64,000 bases of DNA from the NCBI RefSeq assembly GCF_004791165.1, contig NZ_SRUZ01000009.1, forward strand, positions 1 through 64,000, given 5' to 3'. This stretch comes from Mesorhizobium sp. M8A.F.Ca.ET.218.01.1.1. GTDB taxonomy: Bacteria; Pseudomonadota; Alphaproteobacteria; Rhizobiales; Rhizobiaceae. Of the stretch, positions 9,232 through 17,547 are shown piece by piece. Made by a program: the position numbers and the translations under genes. Each line of letters begins with the position of its first letter. The first letter of the stretch is position 1. The notes beneath the pieces were generated by a model. That model was not told the origin of the DNA. It searched no databases and was given only the letters and a program-made list of their open reading frames with translations.

Positions 9232-10005
9232 TTACGCCTTCTTCCGCCGCAGGAGGAACTGCTCCATCATCGCTTGTGGCTCACCCGTCGCGTAGGCTTC
9301 CGTCTGGATACGAACACCCGCCGTCATGGCGTCCTCAAACCCTTGCTGGGTGACTTCCGCAATTCGCTGCCTGTTCAAACGCATGGCGTGGGGCGGCTGG
9401 TTCGCGAGTTCCTCGGCAAGGGCAAGCGCAACGGCTTGCACCTCATCTTCGGGCACGATCCTGCTGATGAGCCCGAAGGTGAAGGCCTCCTGCGCACTCA
9501 ACATCCGGCCGGTAAGCGTCAGGTCCACGGTCCGAGCCAGGCCAATTAACTCCCGCATGATCCAGTTGCCGGTTACCGTTGGAATGCCTGACTTGATTTC
9601 AGGCTGCCCCATCATCACGCCAGGATGCGCAATTCGGAAATCGCACAGGAGCGCGACCTGAAATGCGGAGCCGGCAGCGACCCCATTGACTGCGGCCACA
9701 ACCGGCTTCGTGCCAAGTCGAAAGCATTGGTAGAGATCCAACCATTCCTGCATCCAGCCAGCTGCGTCGGACGCTTGAAAGAGCTTGCTTTCCGAAAGAT
9801 CCTGACCCGCACCGAATGCGCGGCTTCCCGCCCCCGTGAGAACCAAAGCTCGGACACTTTGATCTTGCTCTGCGAGCGCCAGCTCATCAGCCAGCATCCG
9901 TCGCATCGTTGAGTTCCAGGCATTCAGCTTTTCCGGCCTGTTCAAAATAAGCCGGCGCACGCGACCGATCGTTTCAGGAACAATCATCTTGTCCATATTC
10001 ACCAT
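9232..10005 (-). CDS. Enoyl-CoA hydratase/isomerase (crotonase) family protein
   Basis: Crotonase-fold enzyme of about 257 residues, probably hydrating or isomerising the CoA ester made by the next gene. The oxyanion-hole segments FGAGQDLSE and the internal helix after VNGVAAGSAF are present, and GQPEIKSGIP carries the usual second-Glu position. The start at 10005 (ATGGTGAATATG) gives the usual family length. An upstream in-frame start would add a low-complexity Asn/Tyr stretch and run across the divergent promoter. This is the first gene of the minus-strand operon that continues to the window start, opposite the IclR regulator. Confidence 0.88.
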   Translation of the reverse strand: MVNMDKMIVPETIGRVRRLILNRPEKLNAWNSTMRRMLADELALAEQDQSVRALVLTGAGSRAFGAGQDLSESKLFQASDAAGWMQEWLDLYQCFRLGTKPVVAAVNGVAAGSAFQVALLCDFRIAHPGVMMGQPEIKSGIPTVTGNWIMRELIGLARTVDLTLTGRMLSAQEAFTFGLISRIVPEDEVQAVALALAEELANQPPHAMRLNRQRIAEVTQQGFEDAMTAGVRIQTEAYATGEPQAMMEQFLLRRKKA

Positions 10006-10118
10006 CGCATTGTAATAGTTGTTATTGTTTATCGCATGTGGTCTATTGTATGTCAACGACCCATTGCGCAATGCCACGCGGGGCGCCAGAAGAAGGCGGT
10101 TCGTTCAGGAGAAAACGA
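10006..10118. promoter_or_regulatory. Divergent promoter region with 12-bp palindrome CATTGCGCAATG
   Basis: The 113-bp space between the crotonase and IclR genes is AT-rich on its left side (GTTGTTATTGTTT). It contains a perfect 12-bp palindrome, CATTGC/GCAATG, at 10062-10073. IclR regulators typically bind palindromes in their own divergent promoters, so this is a candidate operator for both genes. No promoter hexamers are assigned. Confidence 0.45.
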
Positions 10119-10901
10119 TTGGCTACGACCCCTACAAAGACACCCAAAGCAGATCCGCTGATGGTGCAGTCCGTCGCGAAGGCTTTTAAGGTGTTGCAAG
10201 CGTTTGACGCGCAGCACCCGGCAATGACGCTTTCGGAAATCGCACAGCAGGCTGATTTGGATCTAAGTGCAGCGCAACGCTTTGCGCACACCCTTCAACA
10301 ACTTGGGTATCTGCTGAAGCATCCCGGTACGCGGCAGTTCTCGCTGTCGCTGAAGTCGCTCGACCTTGCCTATCACTACCGGCTGTCATCGCAGCTCGTA
10401 AATCGTGCCATGCCTGTCCTGCACCACGTCAGCAAGGAAACCGAGGAGACGGTCAATTTGACTGTGCTCGATGGCACTGAAGTCGTCTATCTCGAGCGCA
10501 TTCAAAGTCGGCATGTCCTGGCAACCAATGTCACCACGGGAACCCGGCTGCCGGCTTATTGTTTGTCTCCAGGACGGGCGATCTTGTCGCGGCTGCCGAA
10601 CGACATCGCTTGTTCGGTGATCGCTGCGTCTGATCTTGTCAAACACACCTCGCATACCGAAACAGATCCAGATCGATTGATCGATCTCATTGAAGCCGCT
10701 CGCCAGCAAGGGTACGCAGCATGCTTCGAAGAGCTTTACCACGGTGATGCATCAATCGCTGCTCCAATACTTGGTCCAGATTCGCAGGCCATTGGCGCCA
10801 TAAGTATTGCGACCACGCTGTCGCGTTTTTCCCGGGAGGAGGTCGTCGAGCGGTACGCGAAGCTTATCATTTCAGCAGCCCGTTCCGTCTCTGCTTATTA
10901 G
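10119..10901 (+). CDS. IclR-family transcriptional regulator
   Basis: DNA-binding regulator of 260 residues. The N-terminal winged helix-turn-helix includes MTLSEIAQQADLDLSAAQRF, and an IclR effector-binding domain follows (about 90-255). The start is taken as the TTG at 10119 because AGGAG lies 7 nt before it. Longer in-frame starts at 10038 and 10050 lack such a site and intrude on the candidate operator. It is divergent from the eight-gene crotonase-to-M20 operon and co-directional with the flavoprotein genes, so it probably controls one or both in response to a pathway intermediate. Confidence 0.88.
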   Translation: MATTPTKTPKADPLMVQSVAKAFKVLQAFDAQHPAMTLSEIAQQADLDLSAAQRFAHTLQQLGYLLKHPGTRQFSLSLKSLDLAYHYRLSSQLVNRAMPVLHHVSKETEETVNLTVLDGTEVVYLERIQSRHVLATNVTTGTRLPAYCLSPGRAILSRLPNDIACSVIAASDLVKHTSHTETDPDRLIDLIEAARQQGYAACFEELYHGDASIAAPILGPDSQAIGAISIATTLSRFSREEVVERYAKLIISAARSVSAY

Positions 10902-10978
10902 TGCGATGCTGTCGCGACATTGAGCAACGCTGGTTGCGGCAGCCAGCGGCAAAACTGACCATTGGAGTGCAATTTCCC

Positions 10979-11287
10979 ATGTCGGGACAATCCTTCGGCC
11001 AATTTCGGCCTACCCATGCAACCAGATCTGCAGTCACCATCTTGTTCAACGGGCTAGAGACGCCTGCCTGCACTGGCGAAACGGTGATCGCCGCAGTCCT
11101 GCGATCTCACGGCTATCTGGGCTTCTCGGAATTCGACGGCACGCCCCGCGCGGGCTTTTGCCTGATGGGCGCCTGCCAGGACTGTTCCTTATGGCTTGCA
11201 GACGGTCGACGCATCCGTGCGTGCATGACGACGGTTGAGTCAGGCATGACTGTCGCAAGTCGCCCTCCCCTTCGACATGAACAATGA
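10979..11287 (+). CDS. Small (2Fe-2S)-binding subunit, HcnA / opine-oxidase type
   Basis: Ferredoxin-like subunit of about 102 residues. The cluster ligands are in GFCLMGACQDCSLWLADG followed by RIRAC, the CxxxxCxxC...C pattern of HcnA-type subunits of three-component amino acid or opine dehydrogenases. The ATG at 10979 gives the normal family length; GGAG lies about 11 nt upstream. Its stop overlaps the start of the next gene by 4 bp, as expected for subunits of one complex. Earlier in-frame starts from 10901 would add residues unlike the family. Confidence 0.85.
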   Translation: MSGQSFGQFRPTHATRSAVTILFNGLETPACTGETVIAAVLRSHGYLGFSEFDGTPRAGFCLMGACQDCSLWLADGRRIRACMTTVESGMTVASRPPLRHEQ

Positions 11288-12690
11288 AAATCGACGTCAA
11301 CCATCTTCCCCCAGTAATCGTCGGCGCCGGCCCCGCCGGCCTGGCTGCCGCTGGCACGTTCCTGCAAGCAGGGGTCGCTCCACTGATCCTGGACGAAGCA
11401 GATGCAGCCGGCGGTCAAGGGACGCGGCGCTTGGGGCCCCTTGCGGAACCTCGAATGAACGCTTTGTTCGGCACGCGCTATGCGGCCCGCGTGAGAGATC
11501 GTGAGACCGTCGAGGACGCCATCCTCGCGCAGAGCAACTATCGACCGCTAACGACGATCTGGGGCGTCTATGATAAGAGGCTCGAAGTCTTCGCCGGCGA
11601 CAGATTATCCAACATACCCTTTCAACATCTCCTGCTTTGCACCGGCGCAACAGATCGCATTCTGCCGGTTGCGGGTTGGACGCTGCCAGGCGTTTATACA
11701 CTGGGGGGCGCGCAGGTTGCGCTCAAGAAACATGGAACCTTCATTGGCAGGAAGATCGTCTTTGCCGGAAGTTCGCCGCTTCTTTATCTTGCAGCAGCTC
11801 AGTACCTGCGCCTTGGAGCCCGCGATCTGGTCATAGTCGATTCAACGTCGCTCTTTGAGAAGATAAAGGCCGCGCCGGCCATGGCCCGTTGGAGTGCCGG
11901 AACACTCTTCGAAGGCCTGCGCCTGCTTCAGGAGTTGCAACGCGCTGGCGTGCGAATAATATTCGGTGCGGACCTTCTCGAAATTCAGGGGTCGACAAAG
12001 GTCGAACACATCACGTTTCGGCGGCGCGGGCATCCGGTAGAGACGGTCGCGTGCGACGCAGTGGCCATTGGCCACGGTCTGAGACCGGAGACGCAGCTTG
12101 CCGAGCTTGCTGGCGCTCAGTTCGAGTTTGACGCCGAACACGGCCAATGGTTTCCGGCCACCGACATGGACGGACGCGCGTCTGAGGACCTGTGGGTTGC
12201 TGGCGATGCGGCCAGGACGGTTGGTGCGATTGGCGCCAAGGTGAGCGGCGCGTTAGCAGCTTTATCGGTCCTGCGGGAAATGGGGATCACGCTGCTACCG
12301 GAGAACCGGGTTAAGTCGATGCGGGGGCAGCTCAGAAGGTGGCGAAAGTTTCAGCATGCCATGGCGCGTGCCTTTATCCCTCCCGTTGCGGCAGCCGCCG
12401 AGGCGCCAGACACGATGATACTGTGCCGATGTGAGAGAGTAATCGCTGCAGAGATCCGCCAGGCTGTCGCTCAGGCGGCGGGGCCGGCTGAAATCAACCG
12501 CGTCAAGGCAATCACCCGGTGTGGAATGGGGCGGTGCCAGGGGAGATATTGCGGCTTTGCCTTGCAAAGCCTCCTATCGTCACTCACCAACAAGGGTGCA
12601 GGTAATGTCGGGCGGTTGCGCGCCCAAGCCCCGGTCCGGCCGATTCCGTTGGTCGCAGCCGACAGCGGGTCAAATGATGGAAAAATTTGA
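11284..12690 (+). CDS. FAD/NAD(P)-binding oxidoreductase subunit with BFD-like [2Fe-2S] domain, HcnB / OoxA type
   Basis: Flavoprotein of 468 residues. An N-terminal FAD site VIVGAGPAGLAAAG (about 12-25) is followed by a second dinucleotide-binding region (IVFAGSSPLLYLAA, about 158). A C-terminal BFD-like cluster domain has CRCERV (about 381) and a later ITRCGMGRCQGRYC segment. This order matches the beta subunit of hydrogen cyanide synthase and the A subunits of octopine/nopaline oxidases. It overlaps the small subunit by 4 bp and the next flavoprotein gene by 17 bp, which argues for a heterotrimeric complex feeding electrons to the respiratory chain. Confidence 0.87.
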   Translation: MKIDVNHLPPVIVGAGPAGLAAAGTFLQAGVAPLILDEADAAGGQGTRRLGPLAEPRMNALFGTRYAARVRDRETVEDAILAQSNYRPLTTIWGVYDKRLEVFAGDRLSNIPFQHLLLCTGATDRILPVAGWTLPGVYTLGGAQVALKKHGTFIGRKIVFAGSSPLLYLAAAQYLRLGARDLVIVDSTSLFEKIKAAPAMARWSAGTLFEGLRLLQELQRAGVRIIFGADLLEIQGSTKVEHITFRRRGHPVETVACDAVAIGHGLRPETQLAELAGAQFEFDAEHGQWFPATDMDGRASEDLWVAGDAARTVGAIGAKVSGALAALSVLREMGITLLPENRVKSMRGQLRRWRKFQHAMARAFIPPVAAAAEAPDTMILCRCERVIAAEIRQAVAQAAGPAEINRVKAITRCGMGRCQGRYCGFALQSLLSSLTNKGAGNVGRLRAQAPVRPIPLVAADSGSNDGKI

Positions 12691-13825
12691 TGTCATCGTC
12701 ATCGGCGCAGGATTGTTTGGCACCTTTACCGCCTTCTTCCTAAGACGGCGGGGCCTCAACGTCGCGGTTGTCGATCGCGGCTTTGTGGGTGCACAGTCCA
12801 GTGGCGCAAACTTCGGAAACCTTCGGCTTCAAGGACGCGCAGCGCTACAGTATCCACTCTCACTGCAAGCTCAACTGTTTTGGGAACGGTTTGACGCCGA
12901 GATCGGCGAAACCTGCGAGTACGATCAAACAGGGCATCTTTACCTTGCCCGAACGCAGAAAGGACTTGAAAAGCTTCTCGGCTACGCAGAAGCGTCCAGA
13001 TGCAACGGCCTGAGTGTCGAGATCATCGACCGGGCTGATCTCAAGCGTCGATTCCCGTTCCTTTCACCCGATGTTGCGGCAGCCAGCTATTCAGCGCGAT
13101 GCGCCGTCGCAAACCCCAGATTATCGACCCCTGCCGTGGCCAGAGCTTTTCTGCGCAACGGGGGTCAGCTTTTCGAAGGCCAACAGGTGTCTGAGTTCGT
13201 CCCCAATGGCGGAAGCTTTTCGCTGCGGACCACCGAGGGTCGTCGCTTTACAGCGACGAAGGTCGTGAATGCCGGCGGCGGTTGGGCCGGTTCTCTAGCC
13301 AAGACGTTTGGCGAAGAAGTCCCGATGTTTTCAGCCGGCCCGCCGCAGTTTGTCACGGAACCACTGCCCTACATGCTTCGTCCGATTGTCCAGGCTGTCG
13401 AAGGCGACGTTATCGTCCGACAAATCGCCCGAGGAAACATCATTTTCGCGGGCTACCCTCGGACACGCTCGCAGGCCGACGGGGAACATACATATGTCCC
13501 GCCGCAAAAGATTGTGCAGGGGATGGCATCTCTGGCATCCGTCGTACCGAGTTTCGCGAATGCAGAGGTAATCCGAGCTTGGTCCGGTGTTGAAGGCTAT
13601 CTCCCTGACATGCTGCCAGTGGTCGGTCCCAGTCAAGCAGTGCCCGGTCTGTTTCACGCATTCGGTGGCAGCGGCGGTGGCTTTCAAATTGCACCAGCGG
13701 TGGGAGACTGCCTGGCTGCCGTGGTCGCGGATGAACAACCAGCATGCGATCTACATCCCTATCGCATTGACCGGTTCAATGTCCAATTGGAGACAAGTGA
13801 AAAGATCACCACGGAATTCGACTAG
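12674..13825 (+). CDS. FAD-dependent oxidoreductase (DAO family), catalytic subunit, HcnC / OoxB type
   Basis: Glycine/D-amino-acid-oxidase-fold protein of 383 residues. The FAD site VIVIGAGLFGTFTAFFLRRR starts at residue 7, and the second FAD-contacting motif appears near the C-terminus (HAFGGSGGGFQIAP). As the third subunit it probably oxidises a secondary amine such as an opine, a proline derivative or glycine. The ATG at 12674 (or the next codon) overlaps the previous gene, with no other good ribosome site in frame. The substrate cannot be decided from sequence. Confidence 0.86.
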   Translation: MMEKFDVIVIGAGLFGTFTAFFLRRRGLNVAVVDRGFVGAQSSGANFGNLRLQGRAALQYPLSLQAQLFWERFDAEIGETCEYDQTGHLYLARTQKGLEKLLGYAEASRCNGLSVEIIDRADLKRRFPFLSPDVAAASYSARCAVANPRLSTPAVARAFLRNGGQLFEGQQVSEFVPNGGSFSLRTTEGRRFTATKVVNAGGGWAGSLAKTFGEEVPMFSAGPPQFVTEPLPYMLRPIVQAVEGDVIVRQIARGNIIFAGYPRTRSQADGEHTYVPPQKIVQGMASLASVVPSFANAEVIRAWSGVEGYLPDMLPVVGPSQAVPGLFHAFGGSGGGFQIAPAVGDCLAAVVADEQPACDLHPYRIDRFNVQLETSEKITTEFD

Positions 13826-14019
13826 GGGATCAGAACGCCTGGCGCGAGCGCAACAACATCGGAGATGGTTTTGGGCGAGCTACTGAGCAAGGCGGAGCAA
13901 TTGCCGCGTTGCGCCTGAAAACTTACCCGCCTTCGAGTCGCGGGTTATCATCGTCAGCGGCACGAGAGTGACCAGCATTCACCGCCCGAATGCGCACGAG
14001 CGATACTGGACACAATGAC

Positions 14020-14946
14020 TTATTCGTTCTGCGTCCACATCTGGCGGCCGCCGAGCTTTGCCTCATCGCTGGTCATGAGTTCCTTCAGAAACCGGCTCAC
14101 CACGCGAATTCGGGAAAGATTTGCCAGATCCTGATGTACGGAAAGCCAAACATCCCTGTACCCCTGAAGGGCCGGCAAGACGTTGACCAGACCCGTGTTG
14201 ACGCACAGAGCGAATTCTGGAAGCGCGACGATCCCCGCTCCGCTCGATGCCGCAAACATTTGGGCAATCATGCTGTTGGAGGCGAAGGCGAGATTTGGGC
14301 TGGGGATAAAATCTTCGAGCCAGCGGACCGCTTCGAGTTGAACCAGTTCCTCGATGTAGCCGACAAAACGATGTCTTTGGAGATCCTCTTTGCCTTCGGG
14401 AATTCCGTATTTCTCAAGATAGGACGGAGAAGCGTAAAGCCGTGTGGCGAAGCGGCCGATGCACTCGCCAACGAGGACCTTTCCCTGAGGTTTGAAAAAA
14501 CTCAGGAAGAGGTCCGCTTCGCGGCGGGCAACGCGCACTGTTTGGGGTGACGTGACCAACTCCAGAAGCAGATCGGGGTATTTTGACGTAAGACGTGTTA
14601 ACTGCGACGCGAGGTAGAGCGAGGCAATCCCTTCCATTGTTGCCAGTCTCACGGTTCCGCTGACCTCGCTCTGGCTGCTCATGTCCGAGCGCAGACTGTT
14701 GACGCCGAGCTCTATTTCCTCTGCCCTTCGAAGGACCGTCATGCCCACGGTCGTCAGGACGAGACCGTCCCTCGTTCGTTCGAAAAGCCCTGCCCCGACC
14801 GCATATTCCAACCTGCTGAGACGGCGTGAAACTGTCGAGTGACTGACGCCAAGGATGCGGGACGCGCCTGTGATGCTCTTGCTCCGTACCGCCCGGAGGA
14901 ACAGCTTCAGATCATCCCAGTCCAAATGATCAAGCGGTGTAGTCAT
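14020..14946 (-). CDS. LysR-family transcriptional regulator
   Basis: Regulator of 308 residues with an N-terminal winged HTH (about 12-70, containing SITGASRILGVSHSTVSRRL) and a LysR substrate-binding domain. The ATG at 14946 gives the normal family length and has AGG 5 nt upstream. A longer frame from 15042 would read through a promoter-like region with repeated TTTTTGC elements. It lies 457 bp downstream of the class V PLP enzyme gene on the same strand and faces the flavoprotein operon tail-to-tail. It may regulate the PLP-enzyme/RidA divergent promoter, where related sequence elements occur. Confidence 0.87.
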   Translation of the reverse strand: MTTPLDHLDWDDLKLFLRAVRSKSITGASRILGVSHSTVSRRLSRLEYAVGAGLFERTRDGLVLTTVGMTVLRRAEEIELGVNSLRSDMSSQSEVSGTVRLATMEGIASLYLASQLTRLTSKYPDLLLELVTSPQTVRVARREADLFLSFFKPQGKVLVGECIGRFATRLYASPSYLEKYGIPEGKEDLQRHRFVGYIEELVQLEAVRWLEDFIPSPNLAFASNSMIAQMFAASSGAGIVALPEFALCVNTGLVNVLPALQGYRDVWLSVHQDLANLSRIRVVSRFLKELMTSDEAKLGGRQMWTQNE

Positions 14947-14960
14947 GTGCCTGTCGTCTA

Positions 14961-15005
14961 TTTTTGCACACCATAGGGCGACAAGTCGCATTAGCCGAGC
15001 AAAAA
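14961..15005. promoter_or_regulatory. Inverted pair TTTTTGC ... GCAAAAA upstream of LysR gene
   Basis: TTTTTGC at 14961-14967 and its exact complement GCAAAAA at 14999-15005 are separated by 31 bp, just upstream of the LysR start. The same TTTTTGCA word opens two palindromic sites in the 16616-17012 intergenic region. Together they suggest one regulator, possibly this LysR protein acting on itself. This is inferred from sequence similarity only. Confidence 0.4.
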
Positions 15006-15403
15006 TCTTCTGACTAGAGTTGCAGCTTCCCTCTGCCGGCATACGCGAGAGCTCGCGAGGCCCGGCTCATATGCCTCTTATGCAGGCTGTTGCTGATGGA
15101 GCGTTTCGTAGGGCACAGGACAGGGTGGCGTTTCGCCGGAGCGCAGGCATAGGCTGGACAAAACTCTCGACGGCGGCGAGCGTCGCCAAGACCAGTTTGC
15201 AACCAACTCGTCTCGCTGATCGACTGCCTCACGAGAGCCGGAAATCGCGTGCCGTTCCGTGGCCGGTTTCAGGACCACGATGGGCGCTGGGCGGCATCGA
15301 AGGCCGCGGGATAGATCTGAATCTGAGAGCCGTGGAGCAGCTTTGCCGCACACGCTTTGGCTCCGAAGCGCCAGGCAGTCATTCTTCAGTAGCGAACGAC
15401 CGA
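15006..15403. other. Non-coding or decayed interval with no recognisable gene
   Basis: About 400 bp between the LysR promoter and the end of the class V PLP gene. Short frames exist on both strands but none has a ribosome site, family motif or plausible composition. I see no terminal inverted repeats of an insertion sequence. Confidence 0.5.
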
Positions 15404-16615
15404 CTAGGCAGCGATGTCAGCGACTGCCTCCAGGAAACTATCGATTTCCGCCTCGGTATTGTAATAGTGCGGAGACGCGCGCACCACGGGCGGGAGGCCT
15501 CGCGTGAAAGCATCAATAAGTGTACTCGAAGGCGGCGATACCGATACGTTGATGCCCTTGTTTGTCAAGTGCGCCATGACGTCCTGTGAGCGGCGGTCGG
15601 CGACCGTGAACGAGATTATAGAGGCGAATTGGGTCCCGAGATCATGTACGGACACTGACTTCGTATCGTTTAGCCCTTCGCGCAGTCTCGACGAGAGGCG
15701 CCTGCAACGTTCCTCGATCTTGTCCAGTCCGATCTCAAGGGCGTAATCCACTGCTGCCCGCAGGCCAACGCGAACGGAGTAGTTTTTCTCCCAAGTTTCA
15801 AAACGTCTGGCATCGGCTCGAAGCTCGTAGCGATCCGGTGCGATCCAATGAGCGCCATAAAGGTCGATCATTGCCGGCTCGATCGTCTCCAGCAATGACT
15901 GACGGATATAGAGAAAACCGGTTCCTCGCGGTGCGCGCAGGAATTTTCTTCCGGTAGCTGTCAGCATATCACAGCCCAGCGCAGCAACGTCGATGGGCAA
16001 TTGGCCGGCGGCTTGGCAAGCATCAAGCAGGTAAAGGATGCCGTTGTGGCGCGCTATGCGACCGACCGCTGCTGCTGGATTGATCAGCCCACCATTAGTA
16101 GGAATCCAGGTGATCGCAATCAATCGGACGCGATCGTCCAGCATCGCCTCCAACGCGTGGGGATCGAGCACGCCTGATGCATCATTGGGAATGACTTCCA
16201 CCCTGGCGCCGGTACGCTTGGCAACTTGGAGAAATGCTACATAGTTGGCCGCAAACTCGGCGCTTGCCGTCAGGATTCTGTCCCCAGGCTTAAACGAGAG
16301 CGAATAGAAAGCGCGCTGCCAGGCAATCGTGGCGTTCTCAGCTATCGCTATCTCGTCGCGGCTGCAGTTCACAAGGGCGGCCACACTATCATATGTTGCC
16401 TCCAGAGCAGCGTTGGCCTCGGCGGCAGCCTCGTAGCCGCCAATCTCACCCTCCCGCCTGACGTAGCGGGTGACAGCCTCAATGACTGGGCTCGGCATCA
16501 AGGAGGCACCTGCGTTGTTGAGATGGTTTCTGTTCTGCGTTCCGGGGGTGTCGGCACGGAGGCGGTGAATGTCCAGTGCATCGGTAGCATCACGGTTGAC
16601 GTGCGACATGGACAT
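15404..16615 (-). CDS. Class V aminotransferase-fold PLP enzyme
   Basis: PLP-dependent enzyme of 403 residues in the cysteine desulfurase / isopenicillin-N-epimerase group. The cofactor lysine is expected at K224 in TGRKFLRAPRGTGFLY, with the upstream aspartate in YLLDACQAAGQ. The ATG at 16615 follows AGGGG. A longer GTG start at 16678 adds residues not seen in the family and would approach the operator at 16681. It is divergent from a RidA gene and a sulfite-oxidase-like gene, which suggests an elimination or lyase reaction releasing an enamine and possibly a sulfur oxyanion. Simple transamination or epimerisation is equally possible by sequence. Confidence 0.85.
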   Translation of the reverse strand: MSMSHVNRDATDALDIHRLRADTPGTQNRNHLNNAGASLMPSPVIEAVTRYVRREGEIGGYEAAAEANAALEATYDSVAALVNCSRDEIAIAENATIAWQRAFYSLSFKPGDRILTASAEFAANYVAFLQVAKRTGARVEVIPNDASGVLDPHALEAMLDDRVRLIAITWIPTNGGLINPAAAVGRIARHNGILYLLDACQAAGQLPIDVAALGCDMLTATGRKFLRAPRGTGFLYIRQSLLETIEPAMIDLYGAHWIAPDRYELRADARRFETWEKNYSVRVGLRAAVDYALEIGLDKIEERCRRLSSRLREGLNDTKSVSVHDLGTQFASIISFTVADRRSQDVMAHLTNKGINVSVSPPSSTLIDAFTRGLPPVVRASPHYYNTEAEIDSFLEAVADIAA

Positions 16616-16680
16616 CGTGACCCCTAATGTTGTGCCCTTCGCGACTATTGGCTGAAAAGGCACGCGCGTGGAATTCACCG

Positions 16681-16702
16681 TTTTTGCAGACGGCCGTGCA
16701 AA
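16681..16702. promoter_or_regulatory. Palindromic site TTTGCA-N8-TGCAAA
   Basis: TTTTTGCA at 16681-16688 and TGCAAA at 16697-16702 form a 6-bp inverted repeat with an 8-bp spacer, 66 bp upstream of the class V PLP gene. The spacing is identical to the site at 16851-16872, so it is probably bound by the same regulator. Confidence 0.5.
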
Positions 16703-16850
16703 TTTCGCCGTCTAAGGATCTACTGCGAGCCGCATCGCAGAAGCCTGCATAGCCGCGGGGTCCTTGTCATTCCAGACGCCGCAGCCCTCCGGGAATTGGG
16801 AGCAGCCAGTTCCCGGCTGCGCGACGACGGTTCGCTAGAAACCCCGTTCA

Positions 16851-16872
16851 TTTTTGCACGGCACAGTGCACT
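16851..16872. promoter_or_regulatory. Second TTTTTGCA-N8-TGCA site
   Basis: TTTTTGCAC begins at 16851 and the mirrored GTGCA ends at 16870, with the same 8-bp gap between the TGCA words as at 16681-16702 and 170 bp from it. It lies about 140 bp upstream of the RidA start, so each divergent transcription unit has one site. Confidence 0.48.
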
Positions 16873-17012
16873 CTGTTGGGCTTGGCGCTCAAAGTTGTTC
16901 TGCTATCGTCGGCCGATCAAAAGCGCTGACGTACCAAGACACCTTAGGCAAACTTGCTGCGGTGTGTCGCGTCGGCGCTTCATCGTTCAAACTTATCCGG
17001 GGGAAGCGTAGC

Positions 17013-17396
17013 ATGTCTCGTCAAACAGTGAATGCCTCGAACGCTGCCGCAGTCGGACCGTACTCCCACGCAACGTGGGCTGGCGATTTACTGTTCTGCT
17101 CCGGGCAAACGCCGCTCGACTCAAAATCCGGCAGGCTGGTTGAGGGAAATATCGCCGACCAGACGCGTCAGTGTTTCGCCAATCTATTCCAGGTTCTCGA
17201 AGCGGCAGGGTTGAGTCCTGACGATGTGGTATCGGTCAATGTCTATCTCACTGATATGAGCGACTTTGGCCAGATGAACCAGATCTACGCTGAGCAATTT
17301 TCAGCACCTTACCCTTCGCGCACCACCATCGGGTGCGCCAGCCTCCCCTTAGGAGCGCGCATTGAAATTGGGCTGACGGCAAAACGGCGGTCGTAG
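17013..17396 (+). CDS. RidA-family enamine/imine deaminase
   Basis: Small trimeric cytoplasmic protein of 127 residues. Family landmarks include AVGPYSHATWAGDLLFCSGQ near residues 11-30 and the C-terminal RTTIGCASLPLGARIEI, with the conserved arginine of the RTTxG motif. RidA proteins hydrolyse reactive enamines such as 2-aminoacrylate released by PLP enzymes. The ATG at 17013 is preceded by GGGGGAA. The location opposite a class V PLP enzyme and ahead of a molybdoenzyme suggests clean-up of an elimination product from that pathway. Confidence 0.9.
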   Translation: MSRQTVNASNAAAVGPYSHATWAGDLLFCSGQTPLDSKSGRLVEGNIADQTRQCFANLFQVLEAAGLSPDDVVSVNVYLTDMSDFGQMNQIYAEQFSAPYPSRTTIGCASLPLGARIEIGLTAKRRS

Positions 17397-17547
17397 GTGT
17401 TTGCTGCCCATGGTAATTACAGGCTAGGGCAGGTCTGAACATTGGAGGTGTCGATGGGTCACGTGAACTTCAAGGCTTCGATCTCGCCCTGAACTGGACG
17501 CGGCGAAAGCGCATCTGTTACATGACGCTGACGGATCAGGATCTCCC

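Noticed and set aside
12521..12673. Upstream extension of the DAO-type oxidase
   Set aside because: It covers the BFD-like end of the preceding gene in another frame; the FAD site starts right after the ATG at 12674.
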